From Proliferodiscus dingleyae (lineage: Eukaryota > Ascomycota > Leotiomycetes > Helotiales > Lachnaceae), in contig QYAK01000019.1 in the NCBI GenBank assembly GCA_003988795.1, positions 186,001 to 250,000 of the forward strand: a stretch of DNA of 64,000 nucleotides, given 5' to 3'. A model generated the notes under the pieces. The model saw only the letters and a program-made list of their open reading frames with translations. It was not told the DNA's origin and searched no databases. Position 1 is the first letter of the stretch, and each line of letters starts with the position of its first letter. Of the stretch, positions 37,092 through 49,538 are shown piece after piece. The position numbers and the translations under genes are program-made.

Positions 37092-37968
37092 AATGTAAGA
37101 GTCGTGGGCTTAGAGGACGGTGTTGACAGGGTTTGAGCAATGTGAATAACTTTCAGCATCTGGTTCTAGTATTCCAACCAGTTTTTGCCGTTTCATTGTA
37201 CAATGAGAGTTGTAAGCATCTGAAATAGTATGGTTCTAATATTGGCATGATGGACGTGACGCTTGACAGCGCCTTCAGATTAAACGGAGGTGATATTCCA
37301 CTATCTACGTCTTCCTAACATCGGAGGTACTTCGCTCTTCGAGTTTCTACTAATAACTCAGCGCGAATGAATACTGAGGAACAACAATGAGAGACTGGTT
37401 AACCATGAAAACTTGGATCTTGATTCATGCCTTGCCACTGTGTCGATAGAGGGTGATTTTTAACGCCTCTCCTACGTAACGAACTGTGGTAGATACTTCG
37501 CTGCCGGTTAGATAATACTTGTGATGGATAAGATTAAATTATCTCTAGTCTACTCTCTAAAACAGAATTCTTCTTCGCCCTCATAGTTGCACACATAAGC
37601 AATAACATTACTACTCACATAGAGGATATAGGTGCTCTCAGCTATGTATGTGCTGGCACCTCAGTAGTTCATCGATCAGATATTGTGCGGAGGCAATATC
37701 AGAGTACACGAGATCGTTCTGGGCATATATTGTCTTGCTGCGTTCGTTGGAAGCTTCATCACCACTCCTACAGCTTCTGATTTGCTGCCAGACTTCTCTC
37801 AGTAGATGTGGAGGGTGGAGCTGAGTATCTCATGTAAGTGATGTTACTGACTTCCCATTCAAGAGAACCACAAAATGTAAGACTTTTTGCCCTTGTCTCA
37901 CACAAACAGCTGGGCAACATCCATTTATAAGTTGCAGTGTCAATTGCCTGATCATGTAGCCTCATATC
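37092..37968. other. convergent intergenic region
   Basis: 3' flanks of the dioxygenase and the carotenoid-oxygenase-like gene. AT-rich and no coding signal. Confidence 0.4.
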
Positions 37969-39693
37969 CTATACTTCCATAACAAATCTCTCACTCTTTG
38001 GGACGTCTTGCATATCCACCTGCCAAGGCAATGGCGCCTCCGCTACTTTTACAGGCCCGACTTCTCCACCGTCTTTCCTCCTCTCCTTCCACTCTTCAAT
38101 GTCTCTCCCATCCACAAAATTACCATGAATACCAAGCCTCAGCTTGAATGGCAAGTGAATTACGGCAATTGGTCCCTTGGCAACCGCCAGCGCGTCGAAG
38201 ATTAAGATATCGTTTCGTAGCACGTCCAAATGATTCAAAAGTGCGATCAAGTACCCTTCACCCTCTTTCTCTGAATCAGCCTTGGGCACAAAGACCGGCT
38301 CCTGGAAAGTAGTTGTTGAACCAGCCCAGAAGACGTCCTTAGTTTTGGAGCCCCAGGTAAAGTGGCCTATGGAGTTGAATAAACCGCCTGCTGGAGAACC
38401 ACATTTCGCAAAGTCATATGGACGTTCAGGCTCAATTTGAATCTGCCAGAAATGATCGTATTTTTTTGTGACTAGACGGTCATCGATACGTGAGAACTCC
38501 CCATTGATACCAAAAACCTCAAAAGGCTCTACATAGGAGTTGGTAGGCAGTTTAGGGTCGAAAATCCAGCGGTAGGTGTCGGAGACTAGCTTGTTGCGCT
38601 TACTGAGTGTTTCTGGAGGGGCTTTGTCTGGGGGGAACCAGAAGAAAACGTTGTCGGTTGCGATTGTGAGATCGAAAACTATATGCCCGTCTTCATTCTC
38701 ATAACAGCCAGCTACATGTCCGTGAAATGCTTTTCATCATTAGCAAGCTTATTTGCCCTTGAGAGATAGATTCAACGTACCGTTCTTGGACCTCAACCAA
38801 ACAATATCTTCTGGCTTGCCTCCTCTCCTTGGTACAATACCATACCACTGATCCTCATCTGGATCCCAGGCAAAATGATTCCCTCCTTTCTTGATCCTCT
38901 CGAAATCAGCTTTCAGCGGCGTCAGGGGTAGCACCAGATAGTTCTCCGAGATTCCACAATCGTGAATCATACCACAGAAGGGCGCCTTGTACCATGTCTC
39001 CTCAGTCTTCTTTCCATCCTTGTCAATAGTATAGACTACAACATCACAGCTAGCGTCATGACCATTGCCACCGGCCTCGTAACCAAAGCAAACCATTTCG
39101 CCAGTCACTGAATCAATTTTTGGATGAGCAGTGAAGGTGGGACTTTTCACTTGTCCATCAAAGTCATACCTTCCTAATGTCTCTAACGTCTCAGGGTCCA
39201 TAGCATATGGCGGTCCATCTTCTTTCGTAGCAAGGAGGAAACCGCGCCAGAACAGAACATTAGTGTTAGCTGCGGTACGGATCACCCCCTTGACCATTTC
39301 ATTATCTGTATACGGATTTCGATAGCGTCCAAATAGTGCCTTCCTTGCTGCCGTCTCGTGGATGAAGCGATCGGTGTGAACGTATCGCTGCTTGAAGTCC
39401 GCATGGCCGTCATGCAGATGAATCGCTGAAACGCTTCCATCTCCATTAAAATGAATATCTTCCTGATATACTGGAGGAAAGCGATGGTCAGGTTGAATTC
39501 TGTAGAAAGTGCCGTTGATATCTTTAGGGATTGAGCCCGTGACTTCCAGCTCGTAGAGATCACCTTCGAAACGCGACGGTTTGTTGAAACCCTGGAAGAA
39601 CCCCGTATCTGGAAACTTTACACTTGTTTCTGTCTTACGGCCGTCAACATAGCTCGGCGCAACTTCTTGGGCAAGTGAAAAGATATGCGCCAT
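37969..39693 (-). CDS. Carotenoid-cleavage-type oxygenase (lignostilbene/resveratrol-cleaving subfamily candidate)
   Basis: Two exons on the minus strand, 39693-38781 and 38729-37969, joined across a 51-bp intron; about 557 aa, full length for this non-heme iron family. The four expected iron histidines are present: H190 in FTAHPK, H244 in GMIHDCGIS, H309 in FHGHVAGCYE (with E315), and H506 near the C-terminus in LGIHGNFVDG. Other landmarks are NGTFYRIQPDHRFPP, HFNGDGSVSAIHLHDG, YDFDGQVKSPTFTAHP and PFEVFGINGEFSRID. There is no signal peptide. Family members cleave a C=C bond of carotenoids or stilbenes with O2 to give two aldehydes. Fungal cytosolic forms that act on resveratrol and lignostilbenes are known (for example Neurospora CAO-1). 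Substrate here is inferred from neighbours: alcohol and aldehyde dehydrogenases and a hydroxybenzoate-decarboxylase-like enzyme. Confidence 0.88.
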
Positions 39694-40637
39694 GATCACG
39701 TGAAATGGTCTTTGAAGAGTGGTTGAGAGACGTCTGGACGCTCAAGCCATGCACATAGTGGGATCTTTACAAATAACATTTCTTTCATTGAAGAGAATCT
39801 GTCAGTATGCAAGCCACCTGTTTCATTCGTCGGGATACCTTTCAAAATTCAGAATCGGCATGATGAAGCCGATGTAAATGATCTGCCGGTATACCATCCT
39901 GCACCCCTCCCTTCAGGACATCACAGGACAGCGGATTTCGGGAAATGCAAAGTACGAGCGGCTCTAGGTATCTAGCCACGTGCCTCTAAGCACTGCCTTA
40001 GCTGAGAGTAGTTTATAATTTCGAATGGTATGCCAGAAGTACTCGCGCGAGGGGCCTGCTGAATAGAGTTTGTTTGAGAAAGGAGGTGTGGGGTTTCCCC
40101 GGTGGGAACTAGACCAGCGATTTTAGTGTTCATGCTAACGCTGTCAACCTGAATTCGATTAAAATAGACAAGACGGCATAGAAGCTTTAAGATACCTTTT
40201 ACGAATTTTTATATTTTTAGCTACTTCCATACTATCATACAGTCCTTTCTTACATTTGCGATAAGCTCGAGATCTTGGGGAATACTCGTACACCAATTTC
40301 GGCGACTTATCTCTGATCCGAGGAGGGGGTAAGCTAGGCAGCTTGCTGCGCCTAGCTTTGCGGAGCCCCTCATGTGGACGAACACGCAAGGGACCAGGCC
40401 CATTGTGGGGACCCCTACAAGTGAGGGGTGAGAGCGGCTGAGGGGCTCGGCTTGTTGTAACTTCTGAACAAAAGATAACGCGAGTCATTCTGAGAGACAT
40501 CCAAAGCTTTCACAGATTACCACAAGAAACCACAATTGATCCGGCGCAGCCTTTATTCAAGCCTTTTCACAGTTTTCCTACCCTAAACTCTCGAGACCCG
40601 ACGGAAACTTCGAAGTTACACGTTTGCGACTGTCAGG
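39694..40637. promoter_or_regulatory. divergent promoter region, carotenoid-oxygenase-like / alcohol dehydrogenase
   Basis: 944 bp between two divergently transcribed genes of the putative phenolic block. It contains the palindrome at 39854-39873, annotated separately. No coding frame here matches a family. Shared regulation of the two genes is inferred from geometry. Confidence 0.45.
39854..39873. promoter_or_regulatory. CGG-N10-CCG palindrome (candidate Zn2Cys6 site)
   Basis: ATCGGC and GCCGAT are perfect inverted arms separated by 8 bp, giving CGG-N10-CCG, 161 bp upstream of the carotenoid-oxygenase-like start. Zn2Cys6 dimers recognise such CGG triplet pairs with factor-specific spacing. 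Binding is not shown; a Zn2Cys6 gene of the same block lies at 46.6-49.1 kb. Confidence 0.4.
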
Positions 40638-42011
40638 ATGAGCACCACAGCAACTCAAGAGACTGTGGAGACCCCAAAGACGTATAAGGCAGCTGTCTAT
40701 GGTATTTTTCGTCTTGAAATGCAGGTGGGGTTCAAAAAAGTCTAATAAACCTGCAGATGAGCCGGGGAAGATCAGCATCAAGATCCAAGAGCTGGAAACA
40801 CCAGAGCCAGGGCCAGGAGAAGCGCTGATTCGCATGACTGTATGCTTCTGAAACCCCTCAGCAGCGAAAAGCATGATCTGATCATAGTCCCACCACAGCA
40901 CTCTGGAGTATGTCACAGTGATTTCAGCGTTATGACCAATGGATGGAAGACCCTCCCATTCCCGACCCCAGCGGGACAGGTAGGCGGCCACGAAGGTGTA
41001 GGAGTAATAGAAAAGCTTGGTCCCGGGAATGAGACAAGTCCTGTAAAGGTCGGTGATAGGGTTGGTGTAAAATGGGCTGTTGCGGCGTGTGGAGCGTGTC
41101 AGCAATGCCGAAGCGGGTTCGATGGTCATTGCAGCAAGATTCCCAAGATCTCAGGGTATGTTCCTTTTGCTTTGTCTCGAATCTTCAAATTATCCCCCAT
41201 ATATAGCAAGAGAATGAGAATGAGAATGCTAAGGTTTGTCCGCTGTGTATTAGGTATTACACTCCAGGAACCTTCGCAGAATATGTAGTCAGCGCCGCCA
41301 ACTATGTCACTCCTATACCCGACAATTTAGATGGTGCTGCTGCAGCTCCCATGCTCTGCGCTGGATTGACAAGTTACTCTGCGTTACGGAAATGCAACGC
41401 GAAGAGCGGCGAGTGGGTTGTCATTTCTGGTGCTGGTGGAGGACTTGGTCACCTTGCAGTTCAGATTGCCGCGCACGGCATGGCGTACCGGGTGATTGGC
41501 ATTGATCACGGGTCCAAGGATGCGTTAGTAAAGGAGTGCGGAGCAGAAGCTTTCATAGACTTGACTAAGTTCGACGATGCAGCTATTGCCGAGGAGGTAA
41601 AGCGTATTACAGGTGGTGCTGGTGCTGCGGCCGTCATTGTTACTGCTGGTGTAAATGCGGCATACGGACAGGCACTTCCAATGCTGCAGTTCGGCGGAAC
41701 TCTAGTCTGTGTTGGTATGCCACATGGCGAACTAAAGCCAATCTCGAATGCGTATCCAATGACCATCGCCGTAAGCCACGCCCATATTGTTGGGTCGACG
41801 GTTGGGTCGCGACAGGAAGCTGTGGAGGTGCTTGCGCTTGCTGCAAGAGGACTTGTGAAAACACATTTCCGACTTGAAAAATTGGACGCACTTGAGAAGA
41901 CATTTCAGGAGATGGGTGAGAACAAACTAGAGGGAAGAGTGTAAGAGACCCATGCGATTCATCACAAAGATAAAAGTGCTAATTTCGCATAGTGTTCTAG
42001 ACTTGAGATGA
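40638..42011 (+). CDS. Zinc-dependent alcohol dehydrogenase (AdhP/ADH1 type)
   Basis: Five exons: 40638-40701, 40757-40839, 40899-41155, 41254-41940, 41993-42011; about 369 aa. The last exon adds only six codons and the stop. The catalytic zinc site is seen as C54 (SGVCHSD), H80/E81 (GGHEGVG) and the Cys of APMLCAG. The structural zinc cysteines are C113, C116, C119 and C127 (CGACQQC...GHC). The dinucleotide fold starts VVISGAGGGLGHLAVQIA. Length and motifs match yeast ADH1 and propanol-preferring AdhP enzymes, which interconvert primary alcohols and aldehydes with NAD. Next to the carotenoid-oxygenase-like gene it could reduce or oxidise aromatic aldehydes released by cleavage (inference). 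The third intron (41156-41253) is 98 bp and contains an AGAATG tandem near 41212. Confidence 0.9.
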
Positions 42012-42505
42012 TTGAGGCGAAGGAGCCGAAATGAGGGGAATGACGCCGTGCACTATCTTGTTTCTATTTCTAGATCAATTTGAGTCTAATTCTGGTTTGT
42101 ATTGATTGGAGCCCACATATCTCCGGAGCCATGTATATAAATTTATATGCTTCAAATTGCCGGTATAGTCTCAGACGATAATCAAACGTGCCGAAGCCTC
42201 TTTCCGTGCATGGGTCTGAGTAGTTCGTATTCTAGTCTACGCGTTCCGTTAGTGGACCATTTTGAACTCCTGATCAGGGTAGCATGAACTCAGAGAGACT
42301 TACTAGTAAATTCAGAGAGTATCTTGACCCTTAAGTAGCCCACATATGCGCTTCTTGGTACAGTGAGCATATTGCATCCACAGTCATTCAACTTGTAACT
42401 CATATTGAGATCCTTGAATGCGACTGTAGCCCCATCAGCTACAGAATCATTGTCCGTGTCTTAGTGAAAGATGGCCCTGACCATTCTATTCCACACGTCG
42501 AAAGC
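42012..42505. other. convergent intergenic region
   Basis: Tail-to-tail spacer between the alcohol dehydrogenase and the following minus-strand gene. No coding signal. Confidence 0.4.
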
Positions 42506-43875
42506 TCATCCTGATATCGGGTGTTGCCACTGCTGGTAACCAATCCACGCCTGATATGCACCTATAGCCAGGCTAGCAATTCCCAGAAATATCGCGATAG
42601 CTACTCCGATCAGACTAGCCATCATCGTATATCTCGCTCCACTCTTCCGTTCCAGCCATGTGCTCATCCACCCGCGAGGCGTTGGATTCTCTGATTCTTC
42701 ATAAAGATCTGCGAGTCTGGATCCAAAATATAGATATTGTATCTGTTTCTCATCGGCTGAGCGAAAAGGAGCCGACTCGTACCTCAAGCAGTCGGGGTCG
42801 AATGAAGCGGCAGAGGTAAGGGAGCGTAAAAGTGAATATGACTTTGGATCGGAAAGGTCGAAAAGGATCTTCTGAATTGAGTCGATGATTTCGAGCACTA
42901 ATTGACGTGGAAGAGCACCTCTAGACTACATGCTTAGCCTCAGCTAGTTCTTATTAAAGGAGAATTAAATGTTGTGAAGCTTAAAGAACACTCTTTGTTC
43001 AAGGATAATATGAAGAGGAGAAGACTATACCTCTGTAATGATTCAGAGAGAGGGGCAGTATATTCGACATCTTTCGTGAGCCTCAAATGCTCCTTCAAGA
43101 ATGCAGTGTGATGAAATATTTCTACTACCCCGATTTTGTGATCAAAGCGAAGATGATTTCTCACATTGTCAGTACCGCGGAACGTCAAACCAGCTACTTT
43201 CTTCAACTTCCTCGCCAATAGTGACTTTTTAATGTTTACTGGGAGAGTTGTCTCATTGTCATTGAGGATTGGGTGGTCGGTCATCGGGAATGCCTCAGAA
43301 ATGAATTGGCCAAATGTGACATCGTCTCGCCATTCAAGTCTATCAGCATTGTGCTCTAGTAGATAGAATGACTGGTTCTCGGCGGAACAATTAATGTAGA
43401 ATAATATGCGGACTGCAAGGTCAACTGCTCTCCTCTGATCGTCAAGTTGTAGTCCGCCGCTCCTGCCGTCGTCGAGTGCGAAACACCTTTTGATAAGTTG
43501 CGAGCGAGGCAAATCTGGTTCTGACTTCAAAGTATGAATAATCTTGAATATATCGTTATGTGACTTGAGAACTTGTTGCTCCGTCGATTGCGTATCATGC
43601 TCGAAAGAAGTAGTCAGGTACTTGTACCAGTTGAAGAATTGGACAAGTCGTTTGGAACGTCGAGTAAAACAATCTTCAGCAGCGCAGCCTCCACAAGTGT
43701 GACAGGCATGATCAATTGGCCAACCCCATATAGCAAACTTAAGCTGTTGAAGCTCGCTCTCAGAAATTCTCTCGAGAGGAGATGGTGATAGAATCAACGA
43801 CATAGTCACTAGAGGCAACGCGCATCTATCAAACTCAGGATCATTCTGTGAAGCTCGCTCAAGCTGATCAAACAT
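42506..43875 (-). CDS. Conserved-looking fungal protein of unknown function with C-terminal membrane anchor
   Basis: Two exons on the minus strand, 43875-43031 and 42920-42506, separated by a 110-bp intron; about 419 aa. I do not recognise a named domain. The N-terminal half begins MFDQLERASQNDPEFDRCAL and includes a Cys-rich patch, HACHTCGGCAAEDC (about residues 56-69), that could bind metal. The middle is alpha-helical with RSGGLQLDDQRRAVDLAVRI. The C-terminus carries one strong membrane helix (MASLIGVAIAIFLGIASLAIGAY) after PRGWMSTWLERKSG, followed by a short aromatic tail. This points to a tail-anchored or single-span membrane protein with most of its mass on one side. It is transcribed divergently from the protease-like gene, with 287 bp between start codons. 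The start is the first ATG in the frame; an upstream exon cannot be excluded. Confidence 0.72.
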
Positions 43876-44162
43876 TTTGTCTCTTTCTTCTCCGTTGCAT
43901 CATTGGTGGCTGGCAGACTCAGCCGCTGCAGCCTCACCGTCGTGTTGAGATCTAATTGGTCATGAGGTCAGAGTTAGTGGCGAAGCAACGCCCGAAGTGG
44001 GCTATGCCATGCGGCGGGACCTTCCTCAACTAGAGCCTCACAACAGCGAAATGTCCAGTTATAAAGAATAGTATCTTTGAGTCTCGGCACTAAGTATCGA
44101 GCTTTTAAGGCATTTTTAACAGAGCAAAAGTGCAATACAAACGTCTCCAAAGCTCATGAAAA

Positions 44163-46141
44163 ATGTCAGCTACTACACAAGAATTGGTGTTGCCTCCTGG
44201 AGATTCATCAACGACACTCGTATCTAAGGCTATGGCGGTTATTGACTCGGAGAAACAGTCCATGATCGACGAAATACCACAGACCCAGAGACCGTCTACA
44301 ATGAGTCATTCTGCGGGCACAGACTCCGGATATGGGTCTGCTGCATCGTCTACGGTGTCGTCTCCCGCTAGAACGACTCCCAAAGCCACTGCCAGTAAAT
44401 TTCCTGCTGCCAGCGGCACGGAAGGTGCCATTCGTCGCATTCTTCCGATCCGAAAGGACCAACTCCTCCGGCCTTTCGATAAGCCCATACACCAAGAGGT
44501 TCGAAAAAGGTTTAACGAGTTGAACGAATTCTACAACGACGCTTTAATCGAGTTCTTAGTGAAGTCGAAAGTTGATACTAGAAATATATCAATCAAGCTG
44601 AAGCTTTTAGGTTACAAGGAAGAAACTGCGAAGCCTTTTGTGATAGTTCTGTGCCCCAAAGATGCTTGTAAGAAAACCAAGCAGTTTTTCAACGAACGAA
44701 ACGTAAAGAGCCAATACCAGCCTCAACAACCAAGTGACGACCAACCGTTTCTGGAGATCCTGGTTATCACACGGCCCCCTAGGCTGATAGCCTCAGTAAT
44801 GAATGTATCTGCCGCTGCCCCGGAATGGGCAGCAATTCCGGAGTTTCCAGCTCTGTGTGGTGCCCCGGTGAAGATAAGCCAACATGGAAGGTCACGGTTT
44901 GGATCATTGGGTGGGATTATTATGGCTACTAGTCATTTTGGGACTACAGCATGTTTTTTCATGTCTGCAGGACATATACTCAATTTGGAGGAGCAAGAGC
45001 TGGAAGGAAATGACTCCGAGCCATCTCTGAACGATCTTGTCGATGAAGACAATCTTGAAGAGCGGTCTGACGTGGATGATTTCGATTTCGAGGTGGCATT
45101 CGATCAGAATCATGACGCAAATGCCAAACAGTTGTCACCAGCCGCTAGTCTATCGATGACGCTCAGAAGCTTGGAATGGCCAGAGATCAATAACTTATGG
45201 TTTACTTCTACGCCTCCAGAAGGACAAAAGGATAGACCTAACCTTGATTGGGCTCTAGTCGATGTCGATAATTTCGAACACTATAACCCAGCTTATCTGT
45301 TAGATCAAGATGTTGATGGGAGGTCGAAAGAAGCTGTGTGCTACAAGGGAGCGGAGTTGGATTCAGAGCGGGTGGTGACAGCGTTCTGTGGAGTGAGTGG
45401 TCAGAAAAGAGGGTCATTGTCCACTTGTATGTCGCGACTCTCACTGTCGCCTACAGGGGCTTTCGTGAAGACATATAGTTTAACCTTGAGCGACGGATCA
45501 GGTACGTTTTGATTCGTCAGCCTTACATGCCTGAATAACGTTAACCTCTTACAGCGCTACAGAAAGGAGATTGCGGCTCATGGGTCATAGATGTTGACAG
45601 CGGGGAGGTTTTCGGACACATAGTAGCGGCAGATGACTTTGGGGATGCTTACGTTATTCCTCTTGACTCAACGTTGAAGGAAATTTCTATTGATCTTATT
45701 GATCTGAGATGGAAGTCTGTGACGATTCCTACGATCGACGAACTTAGAGACTGGTGCTTACGACGTTTGCCAAAGACCGTGTTCGGTCGTCCTTTGACAC
45801 CAGTTTCCCAGGAAATCTCGTCTAATACCCCTCGCCTGGTAGAAGGGGCCAAGATGCCCATAGACTCAGGATACTGTTCATTGCAGACGTCTCCAGGGCC
45901 TTCAGCTCCTACTTCGCCATCAAATATAGCAGGATTGTACCGCGTGGACAGTGAGTTAACAGAGAGTACGGTGGCAGAGAGTGCGGTGGCAGAGAGTGAA
46001 ACTCCTGGTGATTCTGAAATATCGGCCCCAAAACCTGGGAGCAGTCGCCTCAAAGCCATCTTTCGATATATCGCGGATCCCGTGAGCAGGTGGACAAAAG
46101 GCTTATTTGGCAAGGGAAATTCCAGTAGTAGGAGACCTTAG
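44163..46141 (+). CDS. Trypsin-fold serine-protease-like protein
   Basis: Exons 44163-45501 and 45555-46141 give about 641 aa. Residues 40-85 are a Ser/Thr/Ala-rich linker (HSAGTDSGYGSAAS). Residues 90-180 form a basic helical domain (KPIHQEVRKRFNELNEFY). A chymotrypsin-like core follows. GSLGGIIMAT...CFFMSAGHIL carries candidate H271, LDWALVDVD carries D362, and KGDCGSWVID (made by the splice) carries S455 in a GDxGSW nucleophile loop; EVFGHIVAADDFGDAYVIP completes the second barrel. An acidic insert separates H and D. The C-terminal ~130 residues are disordered, with a VAESAVAESE repeat. Similar Ser-protease domains occur in large fungal proteins of unknown role, some linked to self/non-self recognition (inference). 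There is no signal peptide, so it is probably intracellular. Confidence 0.75.
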
Positions 46142-46555
46142 GATCTATTGATTATGTGATAGATTTCGAAACCCATATTCGAGATATTTCTCGTTTAACA
46201 ACTACGCAGTCTATATAGGTACACGCAATTTCACTTTTGACAGAGGCTTCGTGCTCCAGTCAACACGTTGTTTCCATCATAATTCACGGGTAATTTCTTA
46301 CTCTTATTGTGATCCTTCTGTCCCTTCTTATATTTGACAATTTAGTAACTACTAGAGGGCAAAAATGTGATGAGCATCCCAAGCAGAGGGCGAAGTGACA
46401 GCAAGTAGCGTTTAGAACAGAGCGGTTATGCTTACTAAATACTTGGTCTGAGTTGGAAATCTTGTCATTCAAGACTACCGGGATAGCCAACATGTCACGA
46501 AGTCAAACTTATTCGTCATAACTAGACACATTCTTCAGACTTGTTGATCGACAGA
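46142..46555. other. convergent intergenic region
   Basis: Spacer between the 3' ends of the protease-like gene and the Zn2Cys6 gene. Nothing recognisable. Confidence 0.4.
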
Positions 46556-49126
46556 CTAACGGATGCCAAAGAAGTCAAACGTCAATTGGTCCGTTGACGC
46601 CGACGCCGATGAGATGTCCATACCCAGATCCATCTCCATCCAGAATGGGTTACCAAAGTCCGCATTAATGTTCTGTAAATGTTCCATGGAGTCGAAGCAG
46701 GGGCTACATCAATGTAAGCAATCTAGTCAAGACCACTCTACAATCTGAAGTGACAATGTAGTGAACTCACAAATCGAGATCGAGAATAGCCGAGTTGGCT
46801 AAGTCTTCGGCGGTATCCTGCTCTTTCAGAACACCTAGCTCTCTCAAGCGAATTGGAAGCTCTTGGGTTGCAGTCTTGCAGAACCCGACTTGTTCCATTC
46901 CTTGCAGTAGCGCAACACATTCTTCTATAGTTTTCCTGTACTCTTCCGAACTCGAATTCACTAATGCAAGGACCAGGACCATTGTGACCTTAAGTGCACA
47001 CGTTGCATCAAACGTTACCAAACTGGACAGTGTATGGTCGTATTCCATAGTCTTTAGCATGTCCAGAGCACTCTTCGCTGCATCAATACAGATCTGCCCC
47101 AACTTCTGGAACCATTCCCTTTTGACGTCACTCAGACCAGTCTTGTTCAGGACTAGGTATAGTAGGAATGGCTGTGTGAGGAGCATGGTCGCATCCCAAT
47201 ATTTTAGATGCAAAATAGCGATGGCGCGCCTGTGAGACGGCGCTACGGGTACGCCCCATCTAAGATGAGATGGAACTGAGGCCAGCCAGGACTGTAGCGA
47301 GGAAACGAAGGAAGTGACCTTAGAGTACGAGACAGTTCGAGTGTCTCGGGATTGTTCGGGATAGATGGTTTGAATTATGTGTTTGCGGAGGCGGCAAAGG
47401 GAGGCTGAGATGGACAGAATACCGAGAGGCGTATTTGTCCCAGGGTTCAAGATCTATTGTGGAATAGTGAGATACAATGAATTTTGAACGTTACTCATGA
47501 TTCCGTAATGTTGATATAGATAGAAGAATGAAATACCTGCTCAGATGGAAAGGCTGCTTGTACTCTCAGACTTCGTTCATCAATTGCACATGGGCTCCCA
47601 CAACGGGAAGCAACTGACTGATCCAAGAGGTAAAGTGTCCACCAAATCCTGCGATTCCGTTGTCTAGTCATCTGACTTTGTGATACATGAGGCTTGTCGT
47701 GGTGTAGTCCGAGGGAGAAGGCAATTCGTATGCTTGTTCCCATGTGTAGATAGGACGTAATCCTCGAACAGAAAGTCTGTAACGCTATGCTCTACGAAAC
47801 TTTGTTAGACTTGGGTTGGCCGGCACAACACAGCTCATGCGTGAATCATGTAATCCAGGAAAGAGTAACATACTAAAAGCGCCAATGCTCGAACACTATC
47901 GATATCTGCCTCGTCGTGCACGTCTGGAAGCAGAGACTTGGCCAAAGCCAAATAATCTTGTGAACCCTTCGAATCTGCAAAAGGTTCAAGTGTCAGCCAC
48001 ATCCTTAAAGATTTTGCTAATAACGCATCATGGCTGCAACAACGGCTCCCAAAGTCAATCAAAACAGTAGGACCCACCAAACGCTTTGCTTGGAGTATCG
48101 GATGTTACACCAACGAATAGTGGATCTGCTGACTTTTCTGCTTCCAATGCTCCTAAGGCACAAATAGAGTAGAGTGAACAAAGCCATGAACGGCTATGAA
48201 TAGCGGGTCCGTGGGAGTACGTTTCGTCTAAGCGGGCATGAAACTGCTCTACCGGGTAAAACCAATATATACAATGGATTTCCTCGAAAAATCGAGCCAC
48301 ATAGAAGTTGCAGCAGTCTCGAGGGGGAAGGTAGACTTGTTCCAGACCTGGCGAATCTTGCGAGAATTTGGGTGAGCTAGGCGTCTGGGGCGGGAACGAG
48401 AATTTTGAGGGTTCAATAATGCTTTCTGGGCTCGGCGCTCCTTTCATAGAGCACACTGCAGCATTGAAAGCAATCTCAGCATATGCCCCCACGTAGCCTA
48501 TGTCACGATTGTCAGGAACTAATCGCTCAGGATGGACTGATCCCTACGGTATTCCCCGAGAGAATCTTCCATCAAACATCCCATTTGGTTGTGTAGATCC
48601 TCAACCTTCTCCACTTCAGGGTCTGCAACTTTGTCCAAGTCATCCTCACTCAGACCAGCCTCCTCTTTCTGTGAAGCTTGTGCCACCTCGATTGTGCCGC
48701 CTTCTTCAAGCTGCTTCGCAATGCTTTTTAAAGCGTCTGGGGAGAGATCATCTGATGGCAGGAGGTGCTGCAATATTTGCATGCTGCATCGATACTCTTC
48801 CTCAGTGACGTGGTAGAATGGTCGTTGCTTGCGCCGGCTCGGGATGCCACAGGGCATGCCAATACGCGCACAGTAATGGCATGGACCTGGCACAGGATCT
48901 ACACACTTAATGTCCTTTAGCATTTGTAATTCCTCAATAAACTAAAGGATTTCTAGGAAACCCAATTGTCAGGGAACTTCCTTCCCTAAAAGTCATAACT
49001 CACCTTCGTCTTTCTGCTCTTACATCGATCACAACTAATTGGAGTCCGTGATTTCTTAATCCTACCTAAACGACTGTTTCCACCAGGCGGGATCTTCGGT
49101 TTGCGGGATTGTTGTCGTTCTGCCAT
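46556..49126 (-). CDS. Zn2Cys6 transcription factor with fungal_trans (PF04082-type) domain
   Basis: Seven exons on the minus strand: 49126-49004, 48905-48548, 48497-48078, 47974-47874, 47791-47537, 47453-46771, 46703-46556; about 695 aa. The zinc cluster is C32-x2-C35-x6-C42-x7-C50-x2-C53-x6-C60. Intron 1 sits at the K-C junction, as in the Zn2Cys6 gene at 28431. A Glu-rich helix near 110-145 may dimerise. The middle-homology region runs from about 190 to 420 (FFEEIHCIYWFYPVEQFH, DSVRALALL, MGTSIRIAFSLGLH, RRIWWTLYLLDQ). The C-terminus is acidic and aromatic (FWMEMDLGMD, LTFDFFGIR), resembling an activation tail. It lies 412 bp from the aldehyde dehydrogenase on the same strand and is the natural candidate regulator of the phenolic block (inference). 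Confidence 0.87.
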
Positions 49127-49538
49127 TTGCTTTTGTCCTCCATATAAAGACGCTTGGCAGCAGATTGAGCGCGTAGAGATAGATAGAGATTGATACTTGA
49201 CATCGCAATTCTTTCCACCAGAAGAACAGCAGCTCACGAGTACCCGCACCCCTACCGGATAATGCGGGGATGATACAGACATGCAGGGTCCAGGTTCCCC
49301 TCGCCTTCCCCACCAGCAGCTGAACCCCACATCGGGATTCCCCCATAAGGTCTGGATCAGCCTTTTGCGCCTCCTTTGGGATTATGGCCTATGTGTGGAT
49401 TTTTAGAAGAGTTTGGAGGTAAGTCGAACACGATAAGATGAAACTTGAAGAATAGCTGGAAGTAGATAATGCTTAGGTAATGTCGCTAGGCCGCGTCGAC
49501 CACGCGACGTGAATTCTCATCGTTGCCTCGGACTATGA
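49127..49538. promoter_or_regulatory. upstream region of the Zn2Cys6 factor
   Basis: Lies between the aldehyde dehydrogenase stop and the factor's start. A CGTCG-N6-CGACG inverted repeat is present at 49494-49509. No gene seen. Confidence 0.35.
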
